Source of the DNA: Lentinus brumalis
Lineage: Eukaryota > Basidiomycota > Agaricomycetes > Polyporales > Polyporaceae
Assembly (NCBI GenBank): GCA_001792895.1
Contig: MARA01000075.1
Coordinates: 16,331 to 80,330, forward strand
Length of the DNA stretch: 64,000 nt
Direction: 5' to 3'
Position 1 is the stretch's first letter. Each line of letters starts with the position of its first letter. Below are positions 47,897-59,329 of this stretch, in pieces. A model generated the notes under the pieces. It was not told where the DNA came from. It saw only the letters and a list, made by a program, of their open reading frames with translations, and did no database searches. The position numbers were made by a program, and so were the translations under genes.

Positions 47897-49278
47897 ATGG
47901 CGGCCCAGAGTATACTCAAGAAGCTCGCAACGTCCATGAAAAAGTTTGGCTCGGCGGAGCCACGCCCTCCGAAAACCCCTCGCAAGAAAGTCCGCATGGA
48001 GCGCACCTCCCCTGCCCGTCCAGTCGTGCCTCCATCACCTACCAAGACTCCGAGCATTCTCAGACGCCTCCACCCTACGGCTGCCCTGCCAACCTCCCCA
48101 TGCACAGCGGACACCTCTAACACCCCTGCTCCGCCCGGGCTTCCAATCGGAAACGCAGGAGAGCCAGCTCTGCCGGAAGCCAGCCCGCGAGTGCCAGCGA
48201 GACTTCCCCGAACTCCCAGCAAAGGGGCCCTCGAGCGAACCTTCGATTTCTCAATGCCCGCGCCCGTGACGTCCAAGCGAACCGATCCCGAGTCAGATGT
48301 GGAGGACGGGGAGGACTACGTCTCGTCAGATGAAGAGGAACCGGATGTTCGAGATGGAGTGCGTCCCGAGACACACTTGGTACGTTCCCCTCAAGCACTT
48401 TGAAGCGGCACACTAAACATGTGAAACAGCCTTCGGAACGATGCAAGATATTCTTGCAGAAAGGTCACGCGCTGCGCGCGCGCAACATCTTGGACGACCG
48501 CGACGCTCCTCCGGATCTGAACAAGTGCACGAGCTGCGGCTGTGACCCCAAGGCCAGACACAAGCATGCCACGCTTTTCCGTTGCGTGGACTGCCACATA
48601 GCCCCGCCACGTTGTGTCGCCTGCATCATCACCGCACATCTAGAGCGGCCCTTCGATCGCATCCAAGAGTGGGACAGGTCCAAAATGTTCTGGAGGAAGT
48701 GCACGCTCACGGACCTCGGATACGAACTTCGTCTGGGACATCAAGGCCGCCGTTGCAAGAACGCGTTCTCCCTGGCGCGGGACCTCAACGTCGTTCACGA
48801 TCACGGCATCTTCGACATCCACGTCGTCTACTGCCAGTGCTCAACGGCCGGCAAGATACCTGATCAACTCATAGAGGCCGGGCTGTGGCCGGCGTCATGG
48901 ACGAATCCTCAGTCGGCGACGACCATGTCCGCGTTGCGCACGTTCCACAGCCTAAGCATGAACGCTCAAGTCAACGCAAACGACTACATTGCTCATCTGA
49001 AGCGTTCTACCGATAACGTCGGTGCGGCAGACTTGAAGGTAAGCCCGCGCAAGCTGCGTGCCATGACGAATCTGATCGCGAAGCCTCACCAGGACCGCTA
49101 TCGCGAATTCGGCATATGTGTACGCCAGTACTCGTTCGTATGTGCGTGTCGCTGGGGTGGGGTGGACCCTGCCGACGAATTGCCGCCTGCAAGCTTGGTA
49201 GTGTTGTGCCCTGCTTGTCCCCAGCCAGATCACAACATGCGGCCGGGTTGGGAGACCCGAGATCCGAAGTATGAGTGA
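47897..49278 (+). mobile_element. KDZ transposase remnant with CxC2 cysteine cluster, 3'-truncated
   Basis: Three exons (47897-48379, 48430-49038, 49093 to about 49278). The first encodes a Pro/Ser-rich basic N-terminus starting MAAQSILKKLATSMKKFGSA. The second contains the CxC2-type cluster: KCTSCGCDPKARHKHATLF, RCVDCHIAPPRCVACI, then LGYELRLGHQGRRC, HDHGIFDIHVVYCQCS and QVNANDYIAHLKRSTDN. The third has DRYREFG and VLCPACPQPDHNMRPGWETR, the CPACP-type block that precedes the DDE core in KDZ transposases. The catalytic core itself is missing: sequence similarity ends just after KYE, where a 285-bp tandem duplication starts. The element is therefore non-functional as it stands. CxC2 and KDZ were described together in fungal transposons that often carry TET/JBP genes. 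Confidence 0.75.
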
Positions 49279-49307
49279 GTGCTGGGATGCTCGACAATTC
49301 GCAATAC

Positions 49308-49876
49308 TATGAGTGGATATACTGGACACAAATACACTATCCTACCACATTTCATGCTCTTTCACACATTTTCCTTGCGATTCCCTGCCTTTCATCGACT
49401 TTCTCGTCCTTTACCACACTTTTAGGCGCTTTCCCACCATTTCCTGGGAATTCCTCGTGATTCCCAACAAATATCCCGTTTCCCCCTTCTTTCACGAGTT
49501 TTCCGCTCGTTTCCTCCTCTTTGCCATCGTCTCATCTACAAGCGACACCTTCGGCCGTCCCTCACGTATTCAGACTGTTTCCTCTGTTTCAGTATGAGTG
49601 GATATACTGGACACAAATACACTATCCTACCACATTTCATGCTCTTTCACACATTTTCCTTGCGATTCCCTGCCTTTCATCGACTTTCTCGTCCTTTACC
49701 ACACTTTTAGGCGCTTTCCCACCATTTCCTGGGAATTCCTCGTGATTCCCAACAAATATCCCGTTTCCCCCTTCTTTCACGAGTTTTCCGCTCGTTTCCT
49801 CCTCTTTGCCATCGTCTCATCTACAAGCGACACCTTCGGCCGTCCCTCACGTATTCAGACTGTTTCCTCTGTTTCA
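49308..49876. repeat. Perfect 285-bp tandem duplication
   Basis: Copy 1 (49308-49591) and copy 2 (49593-49876) appear identical over the whole unit at a period of 285 bp. The unit begins TATGAGTGGATATACTGGAC and is T/C-rich on the plus strand, with many TTTC and TTCC words. It ends TTCCTCTGTTTCA. The sequence starts where the truncated KDZ transposase stops. Confidence 0.95.
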
Positions 49877-50548
49877 CCCCTTCTACGTGCCTTTTCATAC
49901 AGTTTATCACGTTTTATCAGCCGTCGCCCACTGCCTCGCTTATGCAGCACCCGCTACACGTCCCTCCACTTTCCCACTCTTTCACTATCCTTCAGATTGT
50001 TTTCGCTTCTTTCCCACTGTTTCCGTGTCTTTCATGCGCGCCATTCATCCCATGTACTCCTCGCTTTCACCCGATTTCATCGGATTTTACGCGCTTTCAT
50101 CGGATTTTACGCGCTTTCATCCGGCCGTCGATCCATCTCGATCATGGAAGCTCCGCCAATCTTTTCAGGCACTACCTCCGGCTATGTGCCGTCCCTCACA
50201 TGCACTGCCAAACCACCGGGTCAGTTACACCTGCTTTCAACACGATAGAGAACTCCCCGAACCCCTCAACATATTCAGCTGACTACCGACTCAGTAGCCT
50301 TCCCAGCCCGCTCGCTGGCCACTGTACGCGAGAAGACCGCCCAGTCGGAGTGGGGCTCTCGACGCCTCGCCACGTCTATTTTCGCGTTCCGCCTCAGCCG
50401 ATTATTCTTTCAAATATGCCGAAGGTCTCTATCGTTGTCCGCACTCAGACAGTCAGAGTCACCTACTCCCGAATCCAAGCCCCGTGCTGACTCAGTCCAC
50501 CCTCCCACCGCTACCACCCTCTCCTCCCCTCATCTGCACTGTCCTCCC
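49877..50548. other. Pyrimidine-rich leader of the IS3EU-like gene
   Basis: About 670 bp of T/C-rich DNA continuing the composition of the 285-bp repeat. It includes a 20-bp direct repeat, CGGATTTTACGCGCTTTCAT, at 50081-50100 and 50101-50120. No coding sequence recognised. It probably holds the promoter of the transposase at 50549. Confidence 0.5.
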
Positions 50549-52367
50549 ATGGATCCTCGTCTGAACAACATCCGTCACGCCTATGTGGCTCTTTCCCAGC
50601 GTGTCAATGTCGCTCTACGCACACAAGTCGGAGACACGACGAGGCTTCGCGAGGTCCGCAATCAAGCTCTCTCACTGCGCTCCGCCGCAGATCAAGTAAG
50701 TCTCGCCCACACTTTTATGACTGTCTCCCCACCCATGCATCTACCATCACAGCACCGCCACGTCTTCCCGCCAGAGGAGTATCGCACACTGCAAGTCAGC
50801 ATTGAGCGCATGGTGCGCGAACTCGATGCCGCATGTCACCAGTCCGTCGATCCTCCCGATGCCCCCCTGCTCCCAATCGTCGATACCGTGAAGACAGGGC
50901 GCCGTGGCCGGCCCGCCAAGCTAATCGACCGCACCTTCCTGCAGTACGCTCTCCAAATGCGCGGCCCTGCTCGCATTGCGAAGCTTCTTCACTGCTGCCC
51001 GCGCACCGTGCGCCGCGCTGCGCTCCGGTACGGTCTCGTTCAACCCGCCCCGCCTGTCTTCCGCACCGTACCCAACGAAGACGGAACTACCACGCGCATC
51101 CACACGACTGTTACCCCACCTGTCTCGCAGCTCAGTGACCAAGCCCTCGATCGCGAAGTCGCCGAGATCCTGTCCGTGTTCCCTAACTTTGGCAGGGTCA
51201 TGCTAGCTGGTCGGCTCGCTGCTCGTGGCCTTCGCGTTCCGGACGCGCGAGTTCGCGCCTCATACCTCCGCGTCCGCGGCGCACCTCCTGTGTTTGGCCG
51301 CCGGCGTATCATCCGCAAGAAGTACAGGGTCCCCGGACCCAATTCGCTGTGGCATCACGACGGCCAGCACGGCATGTAGTCCGCCTCGTGATCGTGCATC
51401 GTCATGTCATGCTAACTCTCCACTTCGTTCCAGGTCTCATCCGGTGGAAGTTCGTCAATCACACGTTCATCGACGGCTCCTCCCGCCAGGTCACCGGCAC
51501 TGGCATTCATTCAAACAACCGCGCGCATACCGTCCTGCAGCTGTTCCTTCGAGCCACCCGCCAACACGGTGTACCCAGCCGTGTTCGAGGTGACCACGGC
51601 ACGGAGAACCTCCGAGTGGCGCAGTGGATGGAAGAACATCGCGGGCTCAACCGCGGCTCTTACATCTGGGGTCGGTGAGTGTAGCATACACTCATTCCAT
51701 CTCCCTTCACCTTGCTGATTACTCTTCATGCAGGAGCGTCCACAACACACGCATCGAGCGGCTGTGGTTCGACGTCACTAGCGGTTTCGGCCGCAAGTGG
51801 AAGGAGTTCTTCACCCAGTTGGAGGAGAGTTGCGACCTCGATCCCGACCAACCGCACCACATCTGGCTCCTCCACCATCTTTTCCTCGCCGCGCTCAACG
51901 AGGACGCGCAGGAATGGGCGGAGGCGTGGAACGCGCACATGTTACACGTGCGCGGAGAGCCTCCAGCGTCGCCCCGCGAGCTGTTCATGTTTGGCATGGT
52001 AAGGGACGGTCCACGCGGTCTCGATTTTGCGGACCAGGACTTGCTACCTGAGGAGCTCCCCAACTACGGCATCGATTGGGACACGCTCGCCGACCCTGTC
52101 CTCATGCGCCATCATCAGGAGTCGCACCCCGCCACCCAGGCTGACGCAGTCCCCCTGCCTTCCATAGGGCAGCCGGCTCAACTGTCGCACGTCCCATGCG
52201 AGCCCCCGGCATGCCCGCTTCTTCCGGCCCATGTCCTGATGCTCGACGCGCATCTGGCCGCACACTTTGACCTTACATCCCGCGACATGCTCGTGCGCCG
52301 AGCGATATGGGGTGCGGCCCTACAGTACTATACGTATCTCACCAATGTACACGGCCCCGCTGTGTAA
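50549..52367 (+). mobile_element. IS3EU-like transposase with integrase (rve) core
   Basis: Four exons (50549-50695, 50753-51371, 51434-51674, 51734-52367) encode 546 residues. After a helical N-terminus comes a helix-turn-helix region (RRGRPAKLIDRTFLQYALQM, then IAKLLHCCPRTVRRAALRYG). The integrase core follows: [20 protein letters not shown] with the first Asp, [20 protein letters not shown] with the second, and RSVHNTRIERLWFDV with the Glu, a full DDE set. This core matches the IS3EU group of eukaryotic elements. The intron at 51372-51433 must use a GC donor (G|GCATGT) to keep the conserved GLIRW; a GT donor breaks the frame. Terminal repeats were not identified. The gene looks intact and may be active or recently so. 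Confidence 0.8.
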
Positions 52368-52572
52368 ATTCCCCGCTGTGTCTGCGGTTTTCGACATAGA
52401 TATCCATCGATGTCGTCTTTCCGCAGGAGTGTTGACTCCCGTAATCTCACGCACCTCCGATGTCTGTTGTCATTCATGATCGTCCAACTGCGCGTGGATC
52501 CCAAAGCCTCGCGCACCCCTGTAAACAAACCCCAACAGGGCTACGTAGTCGTGACGTAGTAAGGAACAAGTT

Positions 52573-55500
52573 CTAGTCGCCATCTCCCTCGGTATCGGTG
52601 GTTTCCTCGGTATCGGTGGTTTCTAGGAACGCCAGCTGCTGCTTCCTCCACGCCTTGGAAGGTATCTGCGCCGGGTCGATCGGGATAACCATGCGCGCAA
52701 AATCTAGCTGCAGGTTCCACGCCCTGTCGCCGTGCACGCTCCAGTATCCCTCTACATCACGCCTTGTCCTCGCCATCTCCACATGGTCGGGCACCGGCGC
52801 GCGCACTGTCTCGGATGCTCCTGGTGCGACCTGCACGCCGACAGAGACACGGAACATCTGTGGGAGTAACTGCCGCGCGGCCATGTTGCCCTCTGTTGCG
52901 TTGTAGCCCCTGCTGTCTCGCATCCTCTGTAAGCCGTCACGATGTCATCAGAATAATATGTTATATGAGCATCTGCACAGTACCCACGTAACGCATGTGC
53001 TGCCAGCACCACTGGTGCAACTGGAATAGCTGTTCCCGCCAGTCGCCCCCTCTGTACCAAGGCTGTCCCCACGGCGTGAGGGCCCACACCATCCTTTGGA
53101 ATATCTGGAAGTCGCTTCCATCCTCATCGTAGATTGCCATCCCCGGCCCACATGCGAAGCTAAGCAGAACTTGCAGTAGGCCCCGGATCTCCCCTTGCAC
53201 CTGGCGATTCACGCCGAGGAGCTTGAAGACGTCGCTTTCCAAGAACGCCAGCAGCAGCCGCAGCCTGTGCGTCTCGCTGTGACCCTCCGCCTGTCCCGCC
53301 ACCAGCAGGGGTATCTATGTAAGGATGCTCAATCAACCCAATTCGAGCAGTGCAGACGTTCGCGCTCACCGTCATTCGTGCCGGGTATCTCTCAATCCTC
53401 AAGAAGTACGAGATGTATTTCGGAGGCCGGTAGATGCCCTTCGCCCTCGCGTCGTAGATTTCCTCGGCTGTATCCAGGAACGCGTACACTTTCAGAGGCA
53501 CGCTGGAGTACGGCGAGGCCATGGTGTCGAATCGTGGTTAGAGGCGAATGTCAGGCGTTTACGCATGTTCGCATCGCCCCATATAGGCAGTCCCTGCACC
53601 GAATCAGTCAACCTCTCAACGAGACCGCCCACCCAAGTCATCTCTTCATCCAGCCAGCCGCCCCGCCATGCTGCGATGTCACCCCAATATAGACACACCA
53701 TCAGCGTGGTCTTGACCCATACTTACATCAGCGCACGCACAATAACCGTGCACGCAGAGTTTCACTCTAGGCATGTACCGTCATATATTCATCCAGGTGT
53801 CAACCTACCTTCCTTATCCACATAACTGATCCCGATTGTTCTCTATCCAGTCCTTGCTTGCGCTCTCGAGCACCGTACGCAGCTTACTTGCACCGTTCGC
53901 CTGTCTCATTGCGCCTCTCCAACTCGCTTGCTTTTTCGGCTGCTCTTCCCCGCACCGAATCCTCGAGAGGCGTGTCAAAAACCACTTCTCGTTCCAAGCA
54001 GACCATCTCCCGACGTCGAAGTGAGACTCTCGCCATGCAGGCTCTTTCGGCCACCACGAGCGATCCTCTATCTGACCGGTGTCTGCGCAAAAACATTACA
54101 TCAATGTTTCTAGCACCGGACATGTGGTCGTGGAGATATAAGTGACCTACCCATGATCGCTTTGTAAGTGCCACAAATGACATCCAATTCGTCCGAAGAC
54201 AATGTGTCGTCCAGCTGGTCATCGCCCACTTCGGATCGGAATAGCTTGTGGTAGCTGTACACATCTGGCGACGGCCCGTTTGCTGCCTCTTCCAGCAGTT
54301 CGGCCCCGACGATCTCCAACGCCAACCGCCATACAATGCCGCCTGTTTCGATCGCGGCTCGGGCTTTCGCTCCTTGCAGGAGGTCACGCACTCGATCTTC
54401 GTACGCCCTGTAGTCGTTGGCGGTGTATTTGCATTCTGGCCACCTCCAGCCCAGCACCGTGCGTACGCCCGGGCACCAAGTCAGAGCCGCACGACGATCA
54501 GGGGTGAAAACGGTGTTGAATGGCATGCCTCTGTTCGCCAAGTACACCGCTGCCTCGCGGCGCGATTGTACGATGTGTCGCCGATATAGCTCTAGGACGT
54601 CCACAGCGCTGTGGACGAGCAAGTCCCACCAGCATTCCTCATCTGCTGAGGTCTTGTAGCGCACCCGGTACCAGTGCTTGCGGTTAAGCTCCACCCGTGA
54701 GATCTTCATGGATGGGTGGGCATACTGCACCCCGAGTAGGTATCTCTGATTCGTATCCGCGAGGTCCCACAGCGCAGGATGCGTGGTCGCGTGGACCTTG
54801 CCGTGTTTGACGGCCTGCATGTCGTGCCGCATGAATGGCTCAACAAACCCGGAGACACACCGCGTGAGTGAAGCCTGGTCAGGAAGATCGACAGGCAGGA
54901 ACCCTGTCATCTTTTGTAGCGCGATGCTCGAATATGCGTCGTACTTGATCGAACTGTCCGGGACGCCCTCCATCTCCGATAGTCCGAATCTGTAGCGCAG
55001 GATGTCTGCCACCGGCGCCGTGTGCGGGATGTAATTCACTTCTTCGCCGACGTAGAATGCCAGGAGGTCCGCCATGAAGGACGCTGCGTGATGCTGCAAA
55101 GCACATTGTGCTCCGTCGGCCCCGTCTACCTGTCCCGCCTTCGTGTCTCCGTAGGTAGGCTCGGGCCCGAGACACGCTTCACCGGACGGGCCCTTCAATG
55201 GCGGAGGAGAGTCGACAGAGGGGACGTCCGCGTGGTAGAGTTCCTCGATCTCGCTATAAATGTCACCGTAATCATTGGCTGGGTCTACCTCTTCCCCCGG
55301 AGCGAGTCGGGCACAGATGTCCCATTCGTTGTACCAGCTGTCATAGCGCTTCTGCGCAGGGGAGTACAGCTTCCAGAGGTCGCGCAGCCCTCCATGCCGC
55401 CCTACGAGCTGTCTATAGTCCATCTCGAACCATTCCGGCGATGTGCGAGGATCGAAGTCTCCGGCGGTCGTCCAGATATACACAGGAGTTGTGGATCCGC

Positions 55501-56608
55501 GAGGAGGGCATAGGAACTTGCGTGCATCGGTCTCTCGCATCCGACGCACTTCCGCCCCTACGGCCGACTCCGAGGCTGCTAGTTCGCGGTGGCGAGCCGC
55601 GCGACGCTCCAGGAACTGCTCGAAAGACTCTCCCTCCAGCTGGCCTGGCCCATGGGGTGGGCGAGCCGCGATGGTTCGCATCTCGCCTTGGGGAGCAGGG
55701 GAGAGGGCTGGCAGCTGCGCCCATTTGATGAACATCGTCTGCCATCCTTCTCGTCGTGGCGGCACGTTGATGATTCTCGCTCCCTGCCCGGGCAAGTACG
55801 CTTGCAGGAAAGTATGCTTCGCGAGGATCTTGTCCCGGTCTTGCTCAGGCCAGACAATGTACACTGGTATGTGCGCGCGTACCATGACCGGGATGTGATT
55901 CAGCCACTTGGAGCCGCTCTCTCCGAGGCTCGGGTTGAAGTACGACCCCACACGGGTCCCCGGTGCAAAGTCCGCAATGACTGAGTGGCGGAGGAAGTCT
56001 ATCCACGTCGGATCCACTTTGGCGTGCATCAGTCGTCTCACCCACCGCGGTATCGGTTCGGCATCCTCCGGGCTGTTCAGAGCTATAGCCATCGAACACC
56101 GCGCCATAAGCACCCGACACGCGTCCAGCGACCTTGCAGCGGCTGCGCGAGCGTGGTGCTCAAACTTGTGCACATGTTTGTACCCGCAGTCGCTCGGGTG
56201 AGGCCAGAATGGATCGAGCGGAAACTTGGCTTCGGGCTTCCCGTAGACGTCCTGAAGTAGCATCTCACACATCGCCAAAAGCACATTCTCCAGACGCTCC
56301 CAGGCGAGGCAGACGTCGCGGCTCAGAGTGAATCCGCCGTCCACTTTGCGCAGGGGTACGCACGTTGGGTCGACGCGCAAGAAGGTCAGAAATGTGCTCT
56401 CGGTTTCGTACCTCCGCCGCATGTAGGCGAGTTCAGGGCATCGGTCGATCGCCCAAATGGCGTGGCGGAGCTCCCGCCCCCTCAGACTATCTGGAGGATC
56501 GGCGATTGGGATGCCAGGAAGAGAGTCCACCTCAGACGGATTGATCACGGTCACGAGCATCTTGTCATATTCAAAATATATCATGGGCACGTCAGATCTG
56601 TGGCACAT
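52573..56608 (-). CDS. Very large accessory protein, Agaricomycete-specific, unknown function
   Basis: A single exon of 832 codons (56608 to 54110) is followed by smaller exons to the stop at 52573. Blocks include RGRELRHAIWAIDRCPELAY, VDPTWIDFLRHSVIADFAPG, WLNHIPVMVRAHIPVYIVWP, RRAARHRELAASESAVGAEV, KFLCPPRGSTTPVYIWTTAG and WRWPECKYTANDYRAYEDRV. The 3' exons carry FACGPGMAIYDEDGSDFQIF, WALTPWGQPWYRGGDWREQL and RAWNLQLDFARMVIPIDPAQ. I recall strongly similar proteins as abundant, uncharacterised genes in wood-decay fungi. No nuclease, helicase or transposase motif was seen. The joining of the 3' exons to the long exon is likely (donor at 54127) but not fully proven. The 5' end may include further exons upstream of 56608. 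Confidence 0.5.
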
Positions 56609-58624
56609 ACATTCCCGTCGTCAGCAGTGTCCCTCTTCATTCCTTTGCAAACACACTTACCTGCTACCGCTCGACACGGGTTGCGGATGGTTGGCCATCC
56701 CACACGGGCTAATAAGTCAACAAACTGCTACAGAATCCCGTGAGCTCGCAGGCCCTCCCAATCGCTCACCGATGCACTTACCGGCGGCGGTCGCAATATT
56801 CAGCGTCACAGCTGGACGCTGGCTCCCCAGGGGTTCCTACCCAGGCCTGTCCAGGTATCAGTACCGCTGGCCTCGCGGCGCACCGTAGCTGTCACCCACT
56901 CACTTGGTTCGTCGCAACCAAGATCTCGCCGAGCTCAGTCCGGGTTCCAACCTCAGCGGATTGGGCAGAGCGTGTCAGAGTACCCGCAGGGTGCCTGGTG
57001 GGGGAACCGGATAGTGAAGCAGACAGGCGGGCGCGAACGTATTTACGTCGGTCGCCTCGCGCACACTGAGGCCGCACGTCTGTCCGAGGGAGTAGCCCCG
57101 AGCAAACGTTGTATCCTAGGTTCCGGTCGTCCGGTGGCCGTCCCACGGATTGTGCGATGACTCGGGTTCTTTTAGAGCACTGGGGCAAGCTGGGACGCGA
57201 ACAGCACACGGTGGCGGCGTACAGGTGCAGACAGGTTACGATGCACAGTTCAGCCGGTCGGATTATACGAGGGTGTAGCCCCGTGCAATTCCGTCTGAGC
57301 CCCACAGCAAGTGCGACTTGTACGAGGGAGTAGCCCCGCACAGGTTCCCAGTAAGATCGATAGACGGCGAGAGGCAGAAGTCAGCCTTAGTATCAGAGCT
57401 CTCGCATGCTCGCCTGCGCCAGGCTGACGTCGTTCGGAAATGTCCGCTCAGGTCTCCCACGCACAGGCGTGGGCGCCTAATTGTCGGACTTCGCGATTTC
57501 TGGGACCTGCTTCTCTGCTCGCGTCCTTCCTCTCAGCCCTCTTGCCCACCCTCTGCTGTTGCGCGGGGCTACTCCCTCGCACAACAGTGACGACCCTTAC
57601 GGCTCCCTGCTCCTAGTCTTGTGCTGCGTGCGGCTACTCCCGCATGCATGTACGTCTGCCGACAACCTGTCTCCATGGGCCTCACCCAGCTCGCTATGTC
57701 TCCGCTCTCCTCAGCCTGACCTCCCCCCGCCCAGTCCCCAACCTTTCATCACCACGCAGACTGTCAAAGCTCCAGTAGTACATGTCTGTGCCACCATGTC
57801 GACGTCGTCTCACTCTGCCACGCCGCTGCCCCGAAGATCAACCTCATGGCCGCTGCGCGTAGCTACTCCTGCGTGCAGCGTGCTTGCGCCTCCATCACTC
57901 GCATATTGCCCCGCGCCCCCGCCGATGGCCACTCCTCCGTCTTCCGCCCAAGGTCCCAGACCCTGCCAGAAGTACAGGTTAGTCGCGTGACGTTCTCGCT
58001 CGCTCATCGTTCACTCACTATGGCCAGATCTAGCGAGGCACGGACGTTGGAGCGCTGTCACTCCCGACCTCGCAGGGCTGTGGGGTAGAGAACTGCCAGG
58101 TAAGCATGTTCGTTGCATCGGTCGTCCCCGCGTTGCGCGAGTGTTATTGTCCCCTTCATTCAACACGCCCCGCCCGACCGTTGAAGAGAGATCCCCGCTG
58201 TCAACCCCCGTCCCTTGTAGCAAGATGCCATTCCCCTTCGCTTCCCGGATGTACCCATGAGCCTTACGCACCTGCACGCTGTATATCCACACCGTCGTTG
58301 TGTTAGATATCACTACACCGCGCGCATGTTACAATGTCACCCACATCTTTGGCCACGTCCGAACGCGCCAGTGACTTACCCTCGCCATGGCAGGTTCACT
58401 TATCCTGTACCACAGGTGTCACGCCCTTCTGTAAGCGTATGAGTGGACCCGTTGTGGTACAGCGTCCGTGCACGCAAGCACACGGCAGGTATGTCTACAC
58501 CACCGGAGCGGGTGAACATGAATTCTCGTACCGTGAACGCATCATGCACCGCCCTCTGTCAGTTCTCTGCTCGTCCTGCCCCCCCGAGATCTGTGGCCCC
58601 TCGTACCGCGCACGTAGGGAGATA
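56609..58624. other. Repeat-bearing interval without a secure gene
   Basis: About 2 kb. It holds a dispersed motif, CGAGGGAGTAGCCCCG, in direct orientation near 57085, 57268 and 57324, and inverted (more degenerate) near 57563, 57631 and 57857. A perfect 7-bp stem hairpin with a 4-nt loop lies at 57456-57473. No gene was recognised, although open frames with Ser/Pro-rich content are present on the plus strand. Confidence 0.45.
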
Positions 58625-59065
58625 CATTGTCATACACATAATTAGAGTCGCGGAATCAGTGGACATAGGGAGCAATGGAGCGACTATAGTCGCCTACCCA
58701 CCACGCCGTGTGGGGTAGAGTAGTGAGAGGGGTAATGGGGCCCTGCGGATCGCGTTTACGAGCAAGCCCCGAGACACTGGACCAGGTCTCATTCGTGGGG
58801 ATAGAGTCGGCAGCAAGGCGTGGAAGAGGTCTTCGCTCACATTGTCATATACATTGACTTACCGATGTTGGCATCGCCGAATTCGTGGAGATAGGGAGTA
58901 ATGGAGCGACTACAGTCGCCTACCCACCACACTGTGTGGGGTAGAGTTGTGACACGCGCAAGGGGGCCCTGCGGATCGCATTTACGAGCAAGCCCCGAGA
59001 GACTGGACCAGCTCTCATTCATGGGGATAGAGTCGGGAGGAAAGCGTGTAAGAGGTGCTCGTCGT
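58625..59065. repeat. Two diverged direct repeats of about 200 bp with internal palindrome
   Basis: Copy 1 (about 58625-58830) and copy 2 (about 58840-59065) share, with scattered changes, ATAGGGAG(C/T)AATGGAGCGACTA, then GTCGCCTACCCACCAC, then GGGCCCTGCGGATCGC and ACGAGCAAGCCCCGAGA. Copy 1 contains the perfect palindrome GCGACTATAGTCGC (58680-58693); in copy 2 one base differs. Both begin with CATTGTCATA. Confidence 0.8.
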
Positions 59066-59329
59066 GTCGCACTGCATCTCAAAAAGACTGCGCGGCGAGC
59101 GCCAGCCCCACCGCCCGACCAATCCAGCGCGCGCATTTACTGTCAATCCCGCCCCTCGCCATTGGCCGGCACTCTAACCCTGCTATGGGCCGCACAGTGA
59201 TAATCGTCGCTTTACTTACTGCCACTTTTCACGTCTCGTAGTTTCCCTGCGTCATCTTTTCGGCGTCCAGCCTGTCTTGCTTCTCCAAAGACCACCTCTG
59301 CGGCCTCACAGGATCCCCCATCGGATTCG

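Noticed and set aside
50081..50120. 20-bp direct repeat CGGATTTTACGCGCTTTCAT
   Set aside because: Only two units in pyrimidine-rich DNA; treated as slippage, listed within the leader region.
57456..57480. Hairpin followed by CTAA, like a Helitron 3' end
   Set aside because: The 7-bp stem and CTAA|T are suggestive, but the hairpin is only 3 nt from CTAA, no 5' TC end was found and no Rep/helicase is present.
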